A DNA stretch of 64,000 nt. Origin: Zhongshania aliphaticivorans. Its GTDB lineage: Bacteria; Pseudomonadota; Gammaproteobacteria; Pseudomonadales; Spongiibacteraceae. The DNA lies in NCBI RefSeq assembly GCF_902705855.1, contig NZ_CACSIJ010000015.1, forward strand, positions 66,670 to 130,669, written 5' to 3'. A program made the translations under genes and the position numbers. Positions 9,869 through 18,390 of the stretch are shown piece by piece. The notes beneath the pieces were generated by a model that was not told the origin of the DNA, did no database searches, and saw only the letters and a program-made list of their open reading frames with translations. How positions within the stretch are numbered: position 1 is the first letter of the stretch; each line of letters starts with the position of its first letter.

Positions 9869-10885
9869 CTAAAAGCGCCTTTCGGTATACCAATTCACAT
9901 CGCGAGCCGCTTTATCAACCTGATCGGCAACGTCCAGTGTCAGTGCGAACAAGGCCATACGAACCAGCACGCCGTTATCCGCTTGGCGGAATATCGCCAA
10001 ATTAGGATTATCGTTCAGGTCATTATCCAGCTCATTGGCCTCAGTGCGCGAATCACGCGGCAGCGGATGCATAATCACCGTGTTCGGTTCGCAATAGCGG
10101 GTATAAATAGCTTGATTCAAGCGGTAGCGACCACGGTATAAATCTGCCTCGGCGGGGCTGGCAAACCGCTCTTCTTGGATACGCGTGGAATAGGCAATAT
10201 CGACTTTTGAAATACTGCCTTCCATCACATCGGATTCTTGTACGGTGTGACCCGCTTCGCGCAACTGCTCGACAATCGCTTCCGGCATTTTTAATTCATC
10301 GGGGGAGATCAGCGTCACCGTCACGTTTTTATACAAGCACAGTAATTTACACAGCGAATGCACGGTACGGCCATATTTCAAATCGCCAATCATCGCTATC
10401 CGCAGGCCGTCCAAATCACTGCGACCCTGATGCTGTAATTCTTTACGGATGGTATACAAATCTAACAAGGCTTGGCTGGGGTGTTCGTTAGCACCGTCGC
10501 CACCGTTCATCACCGGCACTCGGCTCGCCGCTGCAAACTCGGCCACCGAACCCGACACCGGATGTCGCATTACAATCACGTCGCTATAGCCGCTAAGTAC
10601 CCGTGCGGTGTCATACAGTGATTCACCCTTAGCAATGGCCGAGGTTTCAAAACCTGTGGTTTCACGCACTTCGCCACCCAGCAAATTAAAGGCGCAACCA
10701 AAACTTACCCGCGTTCGGGTAGAGGGTTCAAAAAACATATTGCCGAGAATGGCGCCATCGAGCACCTTAGTCACGCGCTGCCGATGCGCGTAGGGCACCA
10801 TGCGATCTGCAACCTCAAACACGCGCTCAATATCGTTGCGATCAAACTGACTTATAGAGAGAATATGACTACCGGAAAATTTCAC
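9869..10885 (-). CDS. pyrB: Aspartate carbamoyltransferase catalytic subunit
   Basis: 338 residues. Commits carbamoyl phosphate and aspartate to pyrimidine synthesis. The carbamoyl-phosphate motif FFEPSTRTRVSF is near residue 53, and DGANEHPSQALLDLYTI and MHPLPRD give the remaining active-site segments. The start is GTG, supported by GGAGAGG a few bases upstream. It is longer than E. coli PyrB (311) and lacks a neighbouring pyrI or pyrC-like subunit gene. It sits 18 bp downstream of the ABC exporter gene and upstream of nudF, so it may be carried on a transcript with unrelated functions. Confidence 0.96.
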   Translation of the reverse strand: MKFSGSHILSISQFDRNDIERVFEVADRMVPYAHRQRVTKVLDGAILGNMFFEPSTRTRVSFGCAFNLLGGEVRETTGFETSAIAKGESLYDTARVLSGYSDVIVMRHPVSGSVAEFAAASRVPVMNGGDGANEHPSQALLDLYTIRKELQHQGRSDLDGLRIAMIGDLKYGRTVHSLCKLLCLYKNVTVTLISPDELKMPEAIVEQLREAGHTVQESDVMEGSISKVDIAYSTRIQEERFASPAEADLYRGRYRLNQAIYTRYCEPNTVIMHPLPRDSRTEANELDNDLNDNPNLAIFRQADNGVLVRMALFALTLDVADQVDKAARDVNWYTERRF

Positions 10886-10903
10886 TACTGCCTCTCCGAA
10901 TAA

Positions 10904-12709
10904 TTAAACCGTCGCCAACACATCTGGGGTGTTCGCGCCTTCATCAAATTGCAGGCTAGCCCAACGAGCATAGAGCGGCGAACTTTGTAAAAGTTCGGTG
11001 TGGCTGCCCGTCGCCACCAACTTACCGTGATCTAAGACCGCGATAATATCAACATCTACCACCGTGGCTAAACGGTGGGCAATCACGATAGTGGTACGCC
11101 CCTTCATTAATAACTCAAGGGCTTGCTGCACCTGAAACTCGCTCTCCGCATCCAGCGCGCTAGTCGCTTCATCCAATAGCAATAAGGTAGGGTCAGCCAA
11201 TATCGCACGGGCAATCGCAATACGCTGGCGCTGGCCACCCGATAAACGAATACCACCCTCGCCAACGAAGCTGTCGTAGCCATCTGACAAGCGCTCAATA
11301 AATTCATGGGCGTAAGCTGAGCGCGCCGCCGCTTCAATTTCTGCCAGACTCGCACTGGGTTTGCCGTAGCGAATATTATCGGCCACGGTGCCGGTGAACA
11401 ATACGGGTTGCTGGGGCACCATGGCGATTTGACTGCGAAGATCCTCAAGGCTGAGTTCGCGAATATCAATGCCATCAAAGCGGATTGCGCCGCCCTGCAC
11501 ATCGTAAAAGCGCAGAATTAAATCAACCAAGGTCGACTTGCCCGCGCCGGAGCTGCCGACCAAAGCAACACTACTGCCCGGCGCAATATTCAAATTTAAA
11601 TTATCAATAGCGCGCTGTTCTGGGCGAGACGGATAGCTAAAGCTCACATTTTCGAACTGCAAATTGCCTTCTGGCTCCGCCGGTAATGGCAATGGCGTTT
11701 CTGGCGATGGCACTAAATTCTCAGCGGCCAGCAATTCTAATAATCGCTCAGTCGCTCCCGCCGCACGCTGCAAATCGCCGTAGACTTCAGAGATTGCACC
11801 AACAGACGCCGCCACCATCACCGCGTAAAAAATAAATGCCGCTAACTCGCCGCCACTGATTTTACCGGCCAGCACATCTAAACCACCAACCCATAACATG
11901 GCCGTTACTGCGCCCAGCACTAGTGTAATCACCACAGTAGAGAGCCATGCGCGCTGCTTTATGCGAACAATCGCGACGGAAAACGCCGACTCTACATGGC
12001 CATCAAACACGTTTTTATCTAGCGTCTGATGATTAAAAGCCTGCACCATTTTAATATTTTTAACGGCCTCGCCAACAAAGCTACCCACCCCAGCAATGCG
12101 ATCTTGACTGGTGCGCGACAGGCTGCGAACGCGGCGCCCAAACACAATAATCGGCACCACCACCAGCGGCACACTCAACATCACCAAACCGGTTAACTTG
12201 GGGTTGGTGATAAACAATAAAATTAAACCGCCAATAAACATTAAGAAATTGCGCAGCGCGATAGATACCGACGAGCCAATCACCGTTTGCAGTAAGGTCG
12301 TATCCGTGGTGATACGCGACTGAATTTCGCCGCTGAGATTGGTTTCAAAATAACCGGGGTGGAGGTGGACCACATGAGCAAACACCGCTTTACGCAAATC
12401 TGCGCTAACCCGTTCGCCAATCCAAGATACTAAATAGAAACGCACAAAGGTGCCTGTCGCCAAAAGCAGGATCATCACCATAAACAGCAGCAATGCCTGA
12501 TTTAACGCGTCTACCGAAGCATTACTAGAAAAGCCCTGATCGACCAACATCCGCAAACCTTGGCCAATCGACAGGGTGATACCCGCAGTGCAAATCAGAG
12601 CAATACTGGCACCAATCATCTGCCAGCGATAAGGTCGCAAAAAGGCCATCATCGCCTTTAATACGCCGACGTTCGTGCTTTTTTCGCGCTCTGAACCGGT
12701 ATCCGTCAT
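10904..12709 (-). CDS. ABC transporter, fused permease/ATPase (MsbA/MdlB-like)
   Basis: 601-residue half-transporter with six transmembrane helices (residues about 25-310) fused to an ABC ATPase. Walker A GSSGAGKSTL, signature LSGGQRQRIAIARA, Walker B LLLLDEATSALD and switch His in VIAHRL are all present. A homodimer would export a lipid or hydrophobic compound across the inner membrane; the substrate cannot be read from the sequence. A strong ribosome site (GGGGAGAG) precedes the ATG. An MsbA role in lipid A export is possible, but no lpxK or kdsB lies next to it as would be expected for msbA. Confidence 0.88.
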   Translation of the reverse strand: MTDTGSEREKSTNVGVLKAMMAFLRPYRWQMIGASIALICTAGITLSIGQGLRMLVDQGFSSNASVDALNQALLLFMVMILLLATGTFVRFYLVSWIGERVSADLRKAVFAHVVHLHPGYFETNLSGEIQSRITTDTTLLQTVIGSSVSIALRNFLMFIGGLILLFITNPKLTGLVMLSVPLVVVPIIVFGRRVRSLSRTSQDRIAGVGSFVGEAVKNIKMVQAFNHQTLDKNVFDGHVESAFSVAIVRIKQRAWLSTVVITLVLGAVTAMLWVGGLDVLAGKISGGELAAFIFYAVMVAASVGAISEVYGDLQRAAGATERLLELLAAENLVPSPETPLPLPAEPEGNLQFENVSFSYPSRPEQRAIDNLNLNIAPGSSVALVGSSGAGKSTLVDLILRFYDVQGGAIRFDGIDIRELSLEDLRSQIAMVPQQPVLFTGTVADNIRYGKPSASLAEIEAAARSAYAHEFIERLSDGYDSFVGEGGIRLSGGQRQRIAIARAILADPTLLLLDEATSALDAESEFQVQQALELLMKGRTTIVIAHRLATVVDVDIIAVLDHGKLVATGSHTELLQSSPLYARWASLQFDEGANTPDVLATV

Positions 12710-12806
12710 AACTCTCCCCTGCGTAGCCGCGCATTATCGCCTTTATCACCAGCGCGGGAAAGCAACGTTTCAAGGCATTTACTGGCCATAAGGATTAAGG
12801 ATGCAA

Positions 12807-13058
12807 CTATACGATCAAGGATTCTTTTTCACTGCGGCGTAATTTCTTAATTGCCGCTTCACGCTGGGATGCCACTGAGCGATTTTCTGCCGGTTCGCGA
12901 TACACAATAGCCTCGGCGGGGTCGCCTCGAAAGAACCGCGCGCCGCGCCCACCCTCGCCACAATGCTCTCTAAAACGGCGCTCTGGATCTGTGCTAATAC
13001 CGGTATACAGTTTGCCGCTGCGACTGCGCACCATATAAACCCACCACGCCGGACTCAC
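12807..13058 (-). CDS. GIY-YIG domain protein (YhbQ type)
   Basis: 83 residues. A single GIY-YIG nuclease-like domain starts with VYMVRSRSGKLYTGIS, carries the conserved Arg in DPERRFREH and ends with KLRRSEKESLIV. Small stand-alone members of this family are presumed DNA structure-specific nucleases, but most are uncharacterised. The GTG start overlaps the sbcB stop in a GTGA tetranucleotide, so it is translationally coupled to exonuclease I, which hints at a shared role in DNA processing. Confidence 0.85.
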   Translation of the reverse strand: MSPAWWVYMVRSRSGKLYTGISTDPERRFREHCGEGGRGARFFRGDPAEAIVYREPAENRSVASQREAAIKKLRRSEKESLIV

Positions 13059-14494
13059 AAACCTTCTTGTTCCAAGGCGTCGGCGTAATCGTTTAACTCA
13101 CTTAAAATCATTACATCTTTACTTGAGCTTCGCTCACCTGCAAGCTCAACTAAGCGCTGACGAAATTCAGCAAAGCCCAACTGCCCTTGCTCCGGTTCAC
13201 GTAAGCAGCGGCGGCAGAAGCTGCGCCATTTTTCGCGTTCAGAATCAGATAAACTCATGGGGAAGTTTCGAGCACGATAGCGCCACAACAACTCAGGCAG
13301 GCGCGCATCGCTAAAGTGATAACTGTGCATGGCAAGAATGTCTGGCGTCGCACGGCGAACTTCATCCATCATTTTTTTATCATCGCCGCTGAAAAATCCA
13401 CCGCCGTACAGCATCACATCTGGGTCAGTACTTTCGGCAAATTGGCGCGAGCCAAAGATTTTCTGCAATTTTTCAATCACACCGGGCGCTTTGTGGAGCT
13501 GGGCCCAATGGCGGCGACACTGCGCCATATCGATTTGTAAGCGCTGGCTGACCGACTCATCCACCAATTTGGCGGTGGCAATAATAGGAGCGCGATTAAT
13601 GTGGATTTCCTTTAGGGGAATGCGCTCAGTGCCTTCGGGCAAGTCTGCGGTCGCGCTAAATACTCGCGCCGCAATCTCTTCAGCTGACAATTCGATCAAT
13701 GGCGTGGGATCAACACTTAGATCGCAAACAATAACGCTGTTTTTATTCTCTGGATGCAATGCCAATGGCATCATCAAAGCCGAACAAAATTTAGCTGCCG
13801 GTAAACGACCCGACACATGTAAAACCGGCACCTGCTTAACAACGTCGAGCATGGCGGCAACCGTGCGCTTATCACGTAAACTCAAGGCGTAGTCGAATAG
13901 TTTTGGCTGACGCTGTTTTAATAGCTTTGCCAAATCGATAGTCGCATACACATCGGACAAAGCATCGTGGGCAGATTCATGGCTAAGCCCATTGGCCGCA
14001 CTTAACTCTTCCAACCTAAAACTCGGAGTACCGTCCTCGCGCAAGGGCCACTCAATGCCCTCTGGTCGCAGAGCGCGACACAAGCGTGCAACGTCGATGA
14101 GATCCCAGCGCGAGTTACCGTTCTGCCACTCCCGTGCGTAGGGATCATAGAAATTGCGGTATAAGGTGTAGCGAGTCACTTCATCATCAAAGCGAATGCT
14201 GTTGTAACCCACTCCGCAGGTACCCGGCTGCGACAATTCAGCGTGTACCGTGGCAATAAACTCAGACTCAGACACGCCCTCTTGCAGAGCTTGCTGAGGC
14301 GTAATGCCGGTGATTAAACACGCCTCGGGATGGGGAAGATAATCTGGACTGGGGCGGCTATACACCATTAATGGCTCGCCGATAATATTCAGCTCGGCGT
14401 CAGTTCGTACACCGGCGAATTGCACTGGTCGGTCGCGGGCGGGATTCGCACCCCAGGTTTCGTAATCGTGCCAGTAGAAGGTTTGATTGGCCAA
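13055..14494 (-). CDS. sbcB: Exodeoxyribonuclease I
   Basis: 479 residues. A 3'-5' single-strand DNA exonuclease of the DEDDh class used in recombination and mismatch repair. The first motif is FYWHDYETWGANPARDR (Asp and Glu of DEDD), followed by GYNSIRFDDEVTRY (second Asp) and HDALSDVYATIDLAK (His and last Asp). The C-terminal half matches the ExoI SH3-like and helical domains. The start codon is TTG, chosen because GGGGAG lies six bases upstream and no ATG is available near the conserved motif. Followed by a coupled GIY-YIG gene. Confidence 0.96.
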   Translation of the reverse strand: MANQTFYWHDYETWGANPARDRPVQFAGVRTDAELNIIGEPLMVYSRPSPDYLPHPEACLITGITPQQALQEGVSESEFIATVHAELSQPGTCGVGYNSIRFDDEVTRYTLYRNFYDPYAREWQNGNSRWDLIDVARLCRALRPEGIEWPLREDGTPSFRLEELSAANGLSHESAHDALSDVYATIDLAKLLKQRQPKLFDYALSLRDKRTVAAMLDVVKQVPVLHVSGRLPAAKFCSALMMPLALHPENKNSVIVCDLSVDPTPLIELSAEEIAARVFSATADLPEGTERIPLKEIHINRAPIIATAKLVDESVSQRLQIDMAQCRRHWAQLHKAPGVIEKLQKIFGSRQFAESTDPDVMLYGGGFFSGDDKKMMDEVRRATPDILAMHSYHFSDARLPELLWRYRARNFPMSLSDSEREKWRSFCRRCLREPEQGQLGFAEFRQRLVELAGERSSSKDVMILSELNDYADALEQEGL

Positions 14495-14517
14495 AATGTA
14501 CTCCCCTAGATGCTAAA

Positions 14518-14560
14518 CGGGAGACGGGAGATGCAAACGCCATAGCGTTTACCGTCTCCC
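14518..14560. repeat. Compound hairpin in the sbcB-fumarase gap
   Basis: Nested inverted repeat between the fumarase stop and the sbcB start. Outer arms GGGAGACGG and CCGTCTCCC are perfect complements (9 bp), and inner arms AAACGC and GCGTTT flank a CATA loop. It has no T-run, so it is not a textbook intrinsic terminator. Part of the sequence (AGCGTTTACCGTCT and ACGGGAGACG) recurs in the bluB-cobQ gap, which suggests a dispersed repeat family. Confidence 0.75.
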
Positions 14561-14571
14561 ATCAAGCGTCT

Positions 14572-16089
14572 TCAGACTACCTCAATCGCCTGCTCTTCGA
14601 TTTTAGCCTTCCAAATTTGGGGGCCGATTTTATGAACAGACTCGCCGCGCACGTCAACAGCAACGGTTACCGGCATATCTTCAATGGTAAATTCATAGAT
14701 TGCTTCCATACCCAATTCTGGGAAACCAACCACTTCAGACTTTTTAATAGCCTGCGCCACCAAATACGCCGCGCCGCCCACTGCCATTAAGTAAGTGGCA
14801 CCGAACTCTTTAATGGCTTCAATAGCCACATCGCCGCGCTCGGACTTACCAATCATGCCCATTAAACCAGTTTCGGCCAACATAGTGCGGGTAAATTTAT
14901 CCATCCGAGTTGCTGTAGTTGGGCCGGCGGGGCCAACCACTTCGTCACGCACGGGATCAACAGGGCCAACGTAGTAGATAAAACGACCTTTTAAATCGAC
15001 GGGCAGCTCTTCACCACGCGCCAGCATATCCACCATTTTCTTGTGGGCAGCATCGCGACCAGTCAGCATTTTCCCGCTTAGTAAAATGGTATCACCGGGC
15101 TTCCAAGTGGCCATTTCTTCTTGAGTGACGGTATCTAAATTAACGCGCTTTACATCTTCACCCGCTTCACGGGTTACTTCTGGCCACTCGTCCAATGATG
15201 GCGGTGTGAGTGCCGCTGGGCCGCTGCCATCAAGCGTAAAGTGAGCGTGACGAGTCGCCGCGCAGTTTGGAATCATTGCTACGGCTTTGTTCGCCGCATG
15301 CGTTGGGAAGTCTTTTACTTTCACGTCTAGAACAGTCGTTAAACCGCCAAGACCCTGCGCGCCAATACCAAGCTTGTTCACTTTGTCGAATAGCTCTAAA
15401 CGCAGCTCTTCACTGCGGTTACTTGCACCACGCTTCTGTAGATCGTGAATATCAATAGGGTCTAACAAGGCTTCTTTGGCGATAATCATCGCCTTCTCTG
15501 CGGTGCCACCAATGCCGATACCCAACATACCCGGTGGACACCAACCAGCGCCCATCGTCGGTACCATTTTCAACACCCAATCCACCACCGAATCAGAGGG
15601 GTTCAACATGGCAAATTTCGATTTCGCCTCAGAGCCGCCGCCTTTCGCTGCAACGTGAACTTCTACGGTATCGCCAGGAACGATTTCGTAGTGAATAACC
15701 GCTGGGGTATTGTCTTTAGTGTTAGCACGAGCGCCATCTGGGTCGGCCAAAATAGAGGCGCGCAGGACGTTGTCTGGCAAATTGTAAGCGCGACGAACAC
15801 CTTCGTTAACCATATCAGTCACGCCCATTGTGCCTTCCCACTGCACATTCATGCCCACAGTAAGGAATACGGTCACGATACCGGTATCTTGGCAGATCGG
15901 CCGCTTGCCCTCAGCACACATGCGAGAATTAATCAGGATTTGCGCCATCGCGTCTTTGGCAGCGGGGTTTTGCTCGCGCTGGTAGGCTTCATCCATGGCT
16001 CGAATAAAATCGACGGGGTGGTAATAAGAAATATATTGCAGCGCGTCGGCCACACTTTGAATAAGGTCATCTTGACGAATTACGGTCAT
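14572..16089 (-). CDS. Class I (iron-sulfur) fumarate hydratase
   Basis: About 505 residues from the ATG at 16089, which has TGGAG upstream; an open frame extends 31 codons further but that extension has no family similarity. Converts fumarate to malate in the TCA cycle. Class I features: RPICQDTGIVTVFLTVG, GGGSEAKSKFAML, MIPNCAATRHAHF (cluster Cys) and a C-terminal beta domain with LLSGKMLTGRDAAHKKM and GPTTATRMDKF. This two-domain fused form corresponds to FumA/FumB of E. coli. The gene is monocistronic or paired with the downstream hairpin. Confidence 0.96.
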   Translation of the reverse strand: MTVIRQDDLIQSVADALQYISYYHPVDFIRAMDEAYQREQNPAAKDAMAQILINSRMCAEGKRPICQDTGIVTVFLTVGMNVQWEGTMGVTDMVNEGVRRAYNLPDNVLRASILADPDGARANTKDNTPAVIHYEIVPGDTVEVHVAAKGGGSEAKSKFAMLNPSDSVVDWVLKMVPTMGAGWCPPGMLGIGIGGTAEKAMIIAKEALLDPIDIHDLQKRGASNRSEELRLELFDKVNKLGIGAQGLGGLTTVLDVKVKDFPTHAANKAVAMIPNCAATRHAHFTLDGSGPAALTPPSLDEWPEVTREAGEDVKRVNLDTVTQEEMATWKPGDTILLSGKMLTGRDAAHKKMVDMLARGEELPVDLKGRFIYYVGPVDPVRDEVVGPAGPTTATRMDKFTRTMLAETGLMGMIGKSERGDVAIEAIKEFGATYLMAVGGAAYLVAQAIKKSEVVGFPELGMEAIYEFTIEDMPVTVAVDVRGESVHKIGPQIWKAKIEEQAIEVV

Positions 16090-16203
16090 TGGAAGACTCC
16101 AGCTAAATGGTTGGCGACAGCGCCCAGAAAGGCGGCAGAGTATACACCAGCAGGAGTGCGGTAGTGTAGCGCAAAGGGCCACACCACCGCTTATCAGACT
16201 AAA

Positions 16204-16998
16204 TTAACGGGGCGAAGGACTGCCCGAGTGGTACTGGGTCATGGTCTGACGCATAGATTCTATGTCGCGGTTAACTTGCTTGCGGAAGGCATTTACCGAA
16301 TCTAACCACTCTTCATTTTGTGCGATACGACGCTCAACATCCTTAACTCGCGCATCCAAACCGCCACCAGACGCCACTTGTTTGCCCATATTAAGGAGTT
16401 CTTTACGGTTCACTTCAGACTGCGCAATCACTCTGTCCAATTTACCCGACATTGAAGTAATCGACTCGCGGTCGCTGTTATACGACTTCGAAATTTTACT
16501 CAAAAGCTCATCACTGGTTTTAAGCTTCGCCTCTAAGGCCACAACGCGCTTGACCGCCGCATCCATCGCAGATTGCTGCTTGCCTAAAGTGGCCTCGTGC
16601 TTGGCTAGCTCGTCCTGCTGCTTTTTCCAAACATTGTCCCACAGCTTACGAACCTCCAGATCCAGCTCTTTTAACTTAACCGAGGTGGTCACAGTGCTTT
16701 CGCTAATGCTTTCATCTGCCGATGAAAGGCGCATTTCCAAGGCATCTAAGCGATCCTGGCCTGCCAGTAGCTGCGTCTGGGCCGCAGTTAACTGGTCGTA
16801 CAAATAGTAAGAAACACCAGAGAGCAGTAAAACCAGCGCCGTCAGCATAAACATGACGAAACCGCCGCTACCGCCTTTAGGTCCGTCTACTTGTTGTGGC
16901 GGTGGTGGCGGCGCGCTTTTTTTCGCCGCAGCGGGCCGCACGATATCCTCATCATCTATAGAGAGTGAAATACTTGGTTCCTGTCTGTCCGTGCTCAC
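16204..16998 (-). CDS. Membrane-anchored coiled-coil protein, unknown function
   Basis: 264 residues with no family I can name. An acidic N-terminus (SLSIDDEDIVRP) leads into a proline run (PPPPPQQ) and a Gly-rich stretch, then one transmembrane helix near residues 47-67 (FVMFMLTALVLLLSGVSYYL), then a long heptad-rich coiled coil from about residue 70 to 255. The topology is probably N-in with a periplasmic coiled coil. The start is GTG. It lies just upstream of the fumarase gene in the same direction. The layout resembles proteins that span or tether envelope structures, but no function can be claimed. Confidence 0.7.
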   Translation of the reverse strand: MSTDRQEPSISLSIDDEDIVRPAAAKKSAPPPPPQQVDGPKGGSGGFVMFMLTALVLLLSGVSYYLYDQLTAAQTQLLAGQDRLDALEMRLSSADESISESTVTTSVKLKELDLEVRKLWDNVWKKQQDELAKHEATLGKQQSAMDAAVKRVVALEAKLKTSDELLSKISKSYNSDRESITSMSGKLDRVIAQSEVNRKELLNMGKQVASGGGLDARVKDVERRIAQNEEWLDSVNAFRKQVNRDIESMRQTMTQYHSGSPSPR

Positions 16999-17240
16999 GG
17001 TTATTAACTCACTGTATTCGAAAGAGGTAAAAGAAGCGGCATTATGACACTGGCATGTCGGGGGTTAAAGCACCTGCTGGGTCATTTGAGTCTTATTCAC
17101 TACCCAAGTTCATATGCTTTGCTATACTTTAGCGGTTTTAGTGTTGCGCATTATGCTCAAACCGCATTAAGCGCGATATTTGAGTACGATAACAACAATA
17201 AAAACCTGACAAAACCAACACGCAAAATGAGGGTAATTTA

Positions 17241-17894
17241 ATGGATGCATTTATTTCACCAGATTTGTTACTTCGCTGGTTACACGTCCTGTTCGGCATC
17301 ACTTGGATAGGCCTACTTTACTATTTCAACTTTGTACAAACAGAATACTTTAAAGAAGCCGAAGCCTCTGCCAAAGCAGATGCAGTGAAAAAATTAGCTC
17401 CCAGAGCACTCTGGTGGTTCCGCTGGGGCGCTATGTTCACCTTCCTGACTGGCCTTGGTTTATTGCATTTCACCATGGCTCGCGGCCTGAACGGCTATAT
17501 TATTATCGGCGCGCTGATGGGTACTTTAATGTTCCTAAACGTGTGGTTGATTATTTGGCCAAACCAAAAAATCGTCTGCGGCATTGTACCGGGTGACGCG
17601 GCAAAAGCAGCCCCTAAAGCTGGCTTAGCATCACGCACTAACACTTTATTCTCTGCGCCTATGCTCATCGGCATGTTAGGCTCATTCCACGGCGCTGGCG
17701 CGGCGGGTGCAGCGGCAGTAAGTAAAGCAGGCACATCTATCAGCCTAGGCCTGTGGATTTGCATCGGTTTAATTGCGCTGCTCCAGCTTAATGCCATGTT
17801 TGGTAAAACTGGCCCAATGACAACGGTGAAAGGCGTTGTGCATTGCAGCATCGCCCTGGCAGTGGCTATGGTTGCCCTACTGCAATTCGTTTAA
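17241..17894 (+). CDS. PuuD-like (urate hydroxylase N-terminal domain) membrane protein
   Basis: 217 residues with about six hydrophobic helices. The N-terminal segment LLRWLHVLFGITWIGLLYYF is characteristic of the membrane domain of PuuD urate hydroxylases. Full-length PuuD carries a C-terminal cytochrome c domain; here no CxxCH motif exists and the protein ends after the last helix, so it cannot act as the complete enzyme alone. No other purine catabolism genes are nearby. Role therefore unknown; possibly a haem- or quinone-associated membrane subunit. GAGGGT precedes the ATG by six bases and a clear terminator follows. Confidence 0.65.
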   Translation: MDAFISPDLLLRWLHVLFGITWIGLLYYFNFVQTEYFKEAEASAKADAVKKLAPRALWWFRWGAMFTFLTGLGLLHFTMARGLNGYIIIGALMGTLMFLNVWLIIWPNQKIVCGIVPGDAAKAAPKAGLASRTNTLFSAPMLIGMLGSFHGAGAAGAAAVSKAGTSISLGLWICIGLIALLQLNAMFGKTGPMTTVKGVVHCSIALAVAMVALLQFV

Positions 17895-17910
17895 GAAGAT
17901 TTTAAACATG

Positions 17911-17938
17911 AAAAGGGAGCCAAATCGGCTCCCTTTTT
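17911..17938 (+). terminator. Intrinsic terminator after the PuuD-like gene
   Basis: A perfect stem AAAGGGAGCC / GGCTCCCTTT around a five-base loop (AAATC), with the stem ending in a T run (TTTTT). It begins 16 bases after the PuuD-like stop and just before the IS element. Confidence 0.9.
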
Positions 17939-17943
17939 CATTT

Positions 17944-17946
17944 CTA
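17944..17946. repeat. Left target-site duplication of the IS3 element (CTA)
   Basis: CTA directly abuts the left inverted repeat and recurs at 19248-19250 directly after the right one. Three-base duplications are normal for IS3-family insertions. Confidence 0.8.
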
Positions 17947-17972
17947 TGACCCGTCCTGAATAGAGTTGACAC
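17947..17972 (+). repeat. Left terminal inverted repeat of the IS3 element
   Basis: 26 bases starting TGAC; aligned with the complement of the right end they share the GTCCTGAA core and the terminal TTGACAC, with mismatches near the tip and in the middle. Confidence 0.85.
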
Positions 17973-17988
17973 GTTCTAGTCCCTTTCA

Positions 17989-18390
17989 TTGGAGAACGTG
18001 ATGAATCAACGAGTTAAGAGAACGCAAAAGGATTACACGCTGACTTTTAAACAAACGGTCGTGGATCAAGTTGAGCGTGGCGAGATGACTTATACCCAGG
18101 CTCAGAGTCGTTATGGTATTCAAGGCAACTCAACCGTATTAAAGTGGCTTCGTCGATATGGCCATCAGGACTGGGGTTCTGGTGCGTCCAAACCATCTGG
18201 ATGGAGCCCTAGCATGCCTTCGCCCCTTACACCCGAGCAGCGGATTAAAGAACTTGAAGAGAAGCTCAGGCTTGCTGAGCAAAAAGCCAGATTCTTCGAA
18301 GCTGTCGTCGACGTTATGGAGAAAGATTACGGGGTAACGGTAAAAAAGCAGTCCGGCAAGTCCTCACGCAAATACGCGTTGCCGGATTAA
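17989..18390 (+). CDS. IS3-family transposase OrfA
   Basis: 133 residues. Helix-turn-helix protein (YTLTFKQTVVDQVERGEMTY followed by AQSRYGIQGNSTVLKWLRRYG) that binds the IS ends, with a C-terminal leucine-zipper-like coiled coil (RIKELEEKLRLAEQKARFFEAVVDVME, residues about 83-109, read in parts). The slippery A AAA AAG sequence lies in its 3' part so that some ribosomes shift to orfB. The frame is intact. GGAGAACGTG precedes the ATG. Confidence 0.92.
   Translation: MENVMNQRVKRTQKDYTLTFKQTVVDQVERGEMTYTQAQSRYGIQGNSTVLKWLRRYGHQDWGSGASKPSGWSPSMPSPLTPEQRIKELEEKLRLAEQKARFFEAVVDVMEKDYGVTVKKQSGKSSRKYALPD
18342..18348 (+). promoter_or_regulatory. Programmed -1 frameshift heptamer
   Basis: A AAA AAG in the orfA frame (codons GTA AAA AAG CAG). 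Slippage by one base moves ribosomes into the orfB frame, which is open from here to 19046. This is the standard IS3-family way of making the OrfAB transposase. Confidence 0.85.

Noticed and set aside
10904-12709. Naming the ABC exporter msbA
   Set aside because: The domain order fits, but the gene lacks the lpxK/kdsB context and many paralogues of this fold exist.
13329-13892. Open frame opposite sbcB
   Set aside because: It overlaps conserved exonuclease I coding sequence in antisense and has no similarity or ribosome site; it is a shadow of a GC-rich third-codon bias.
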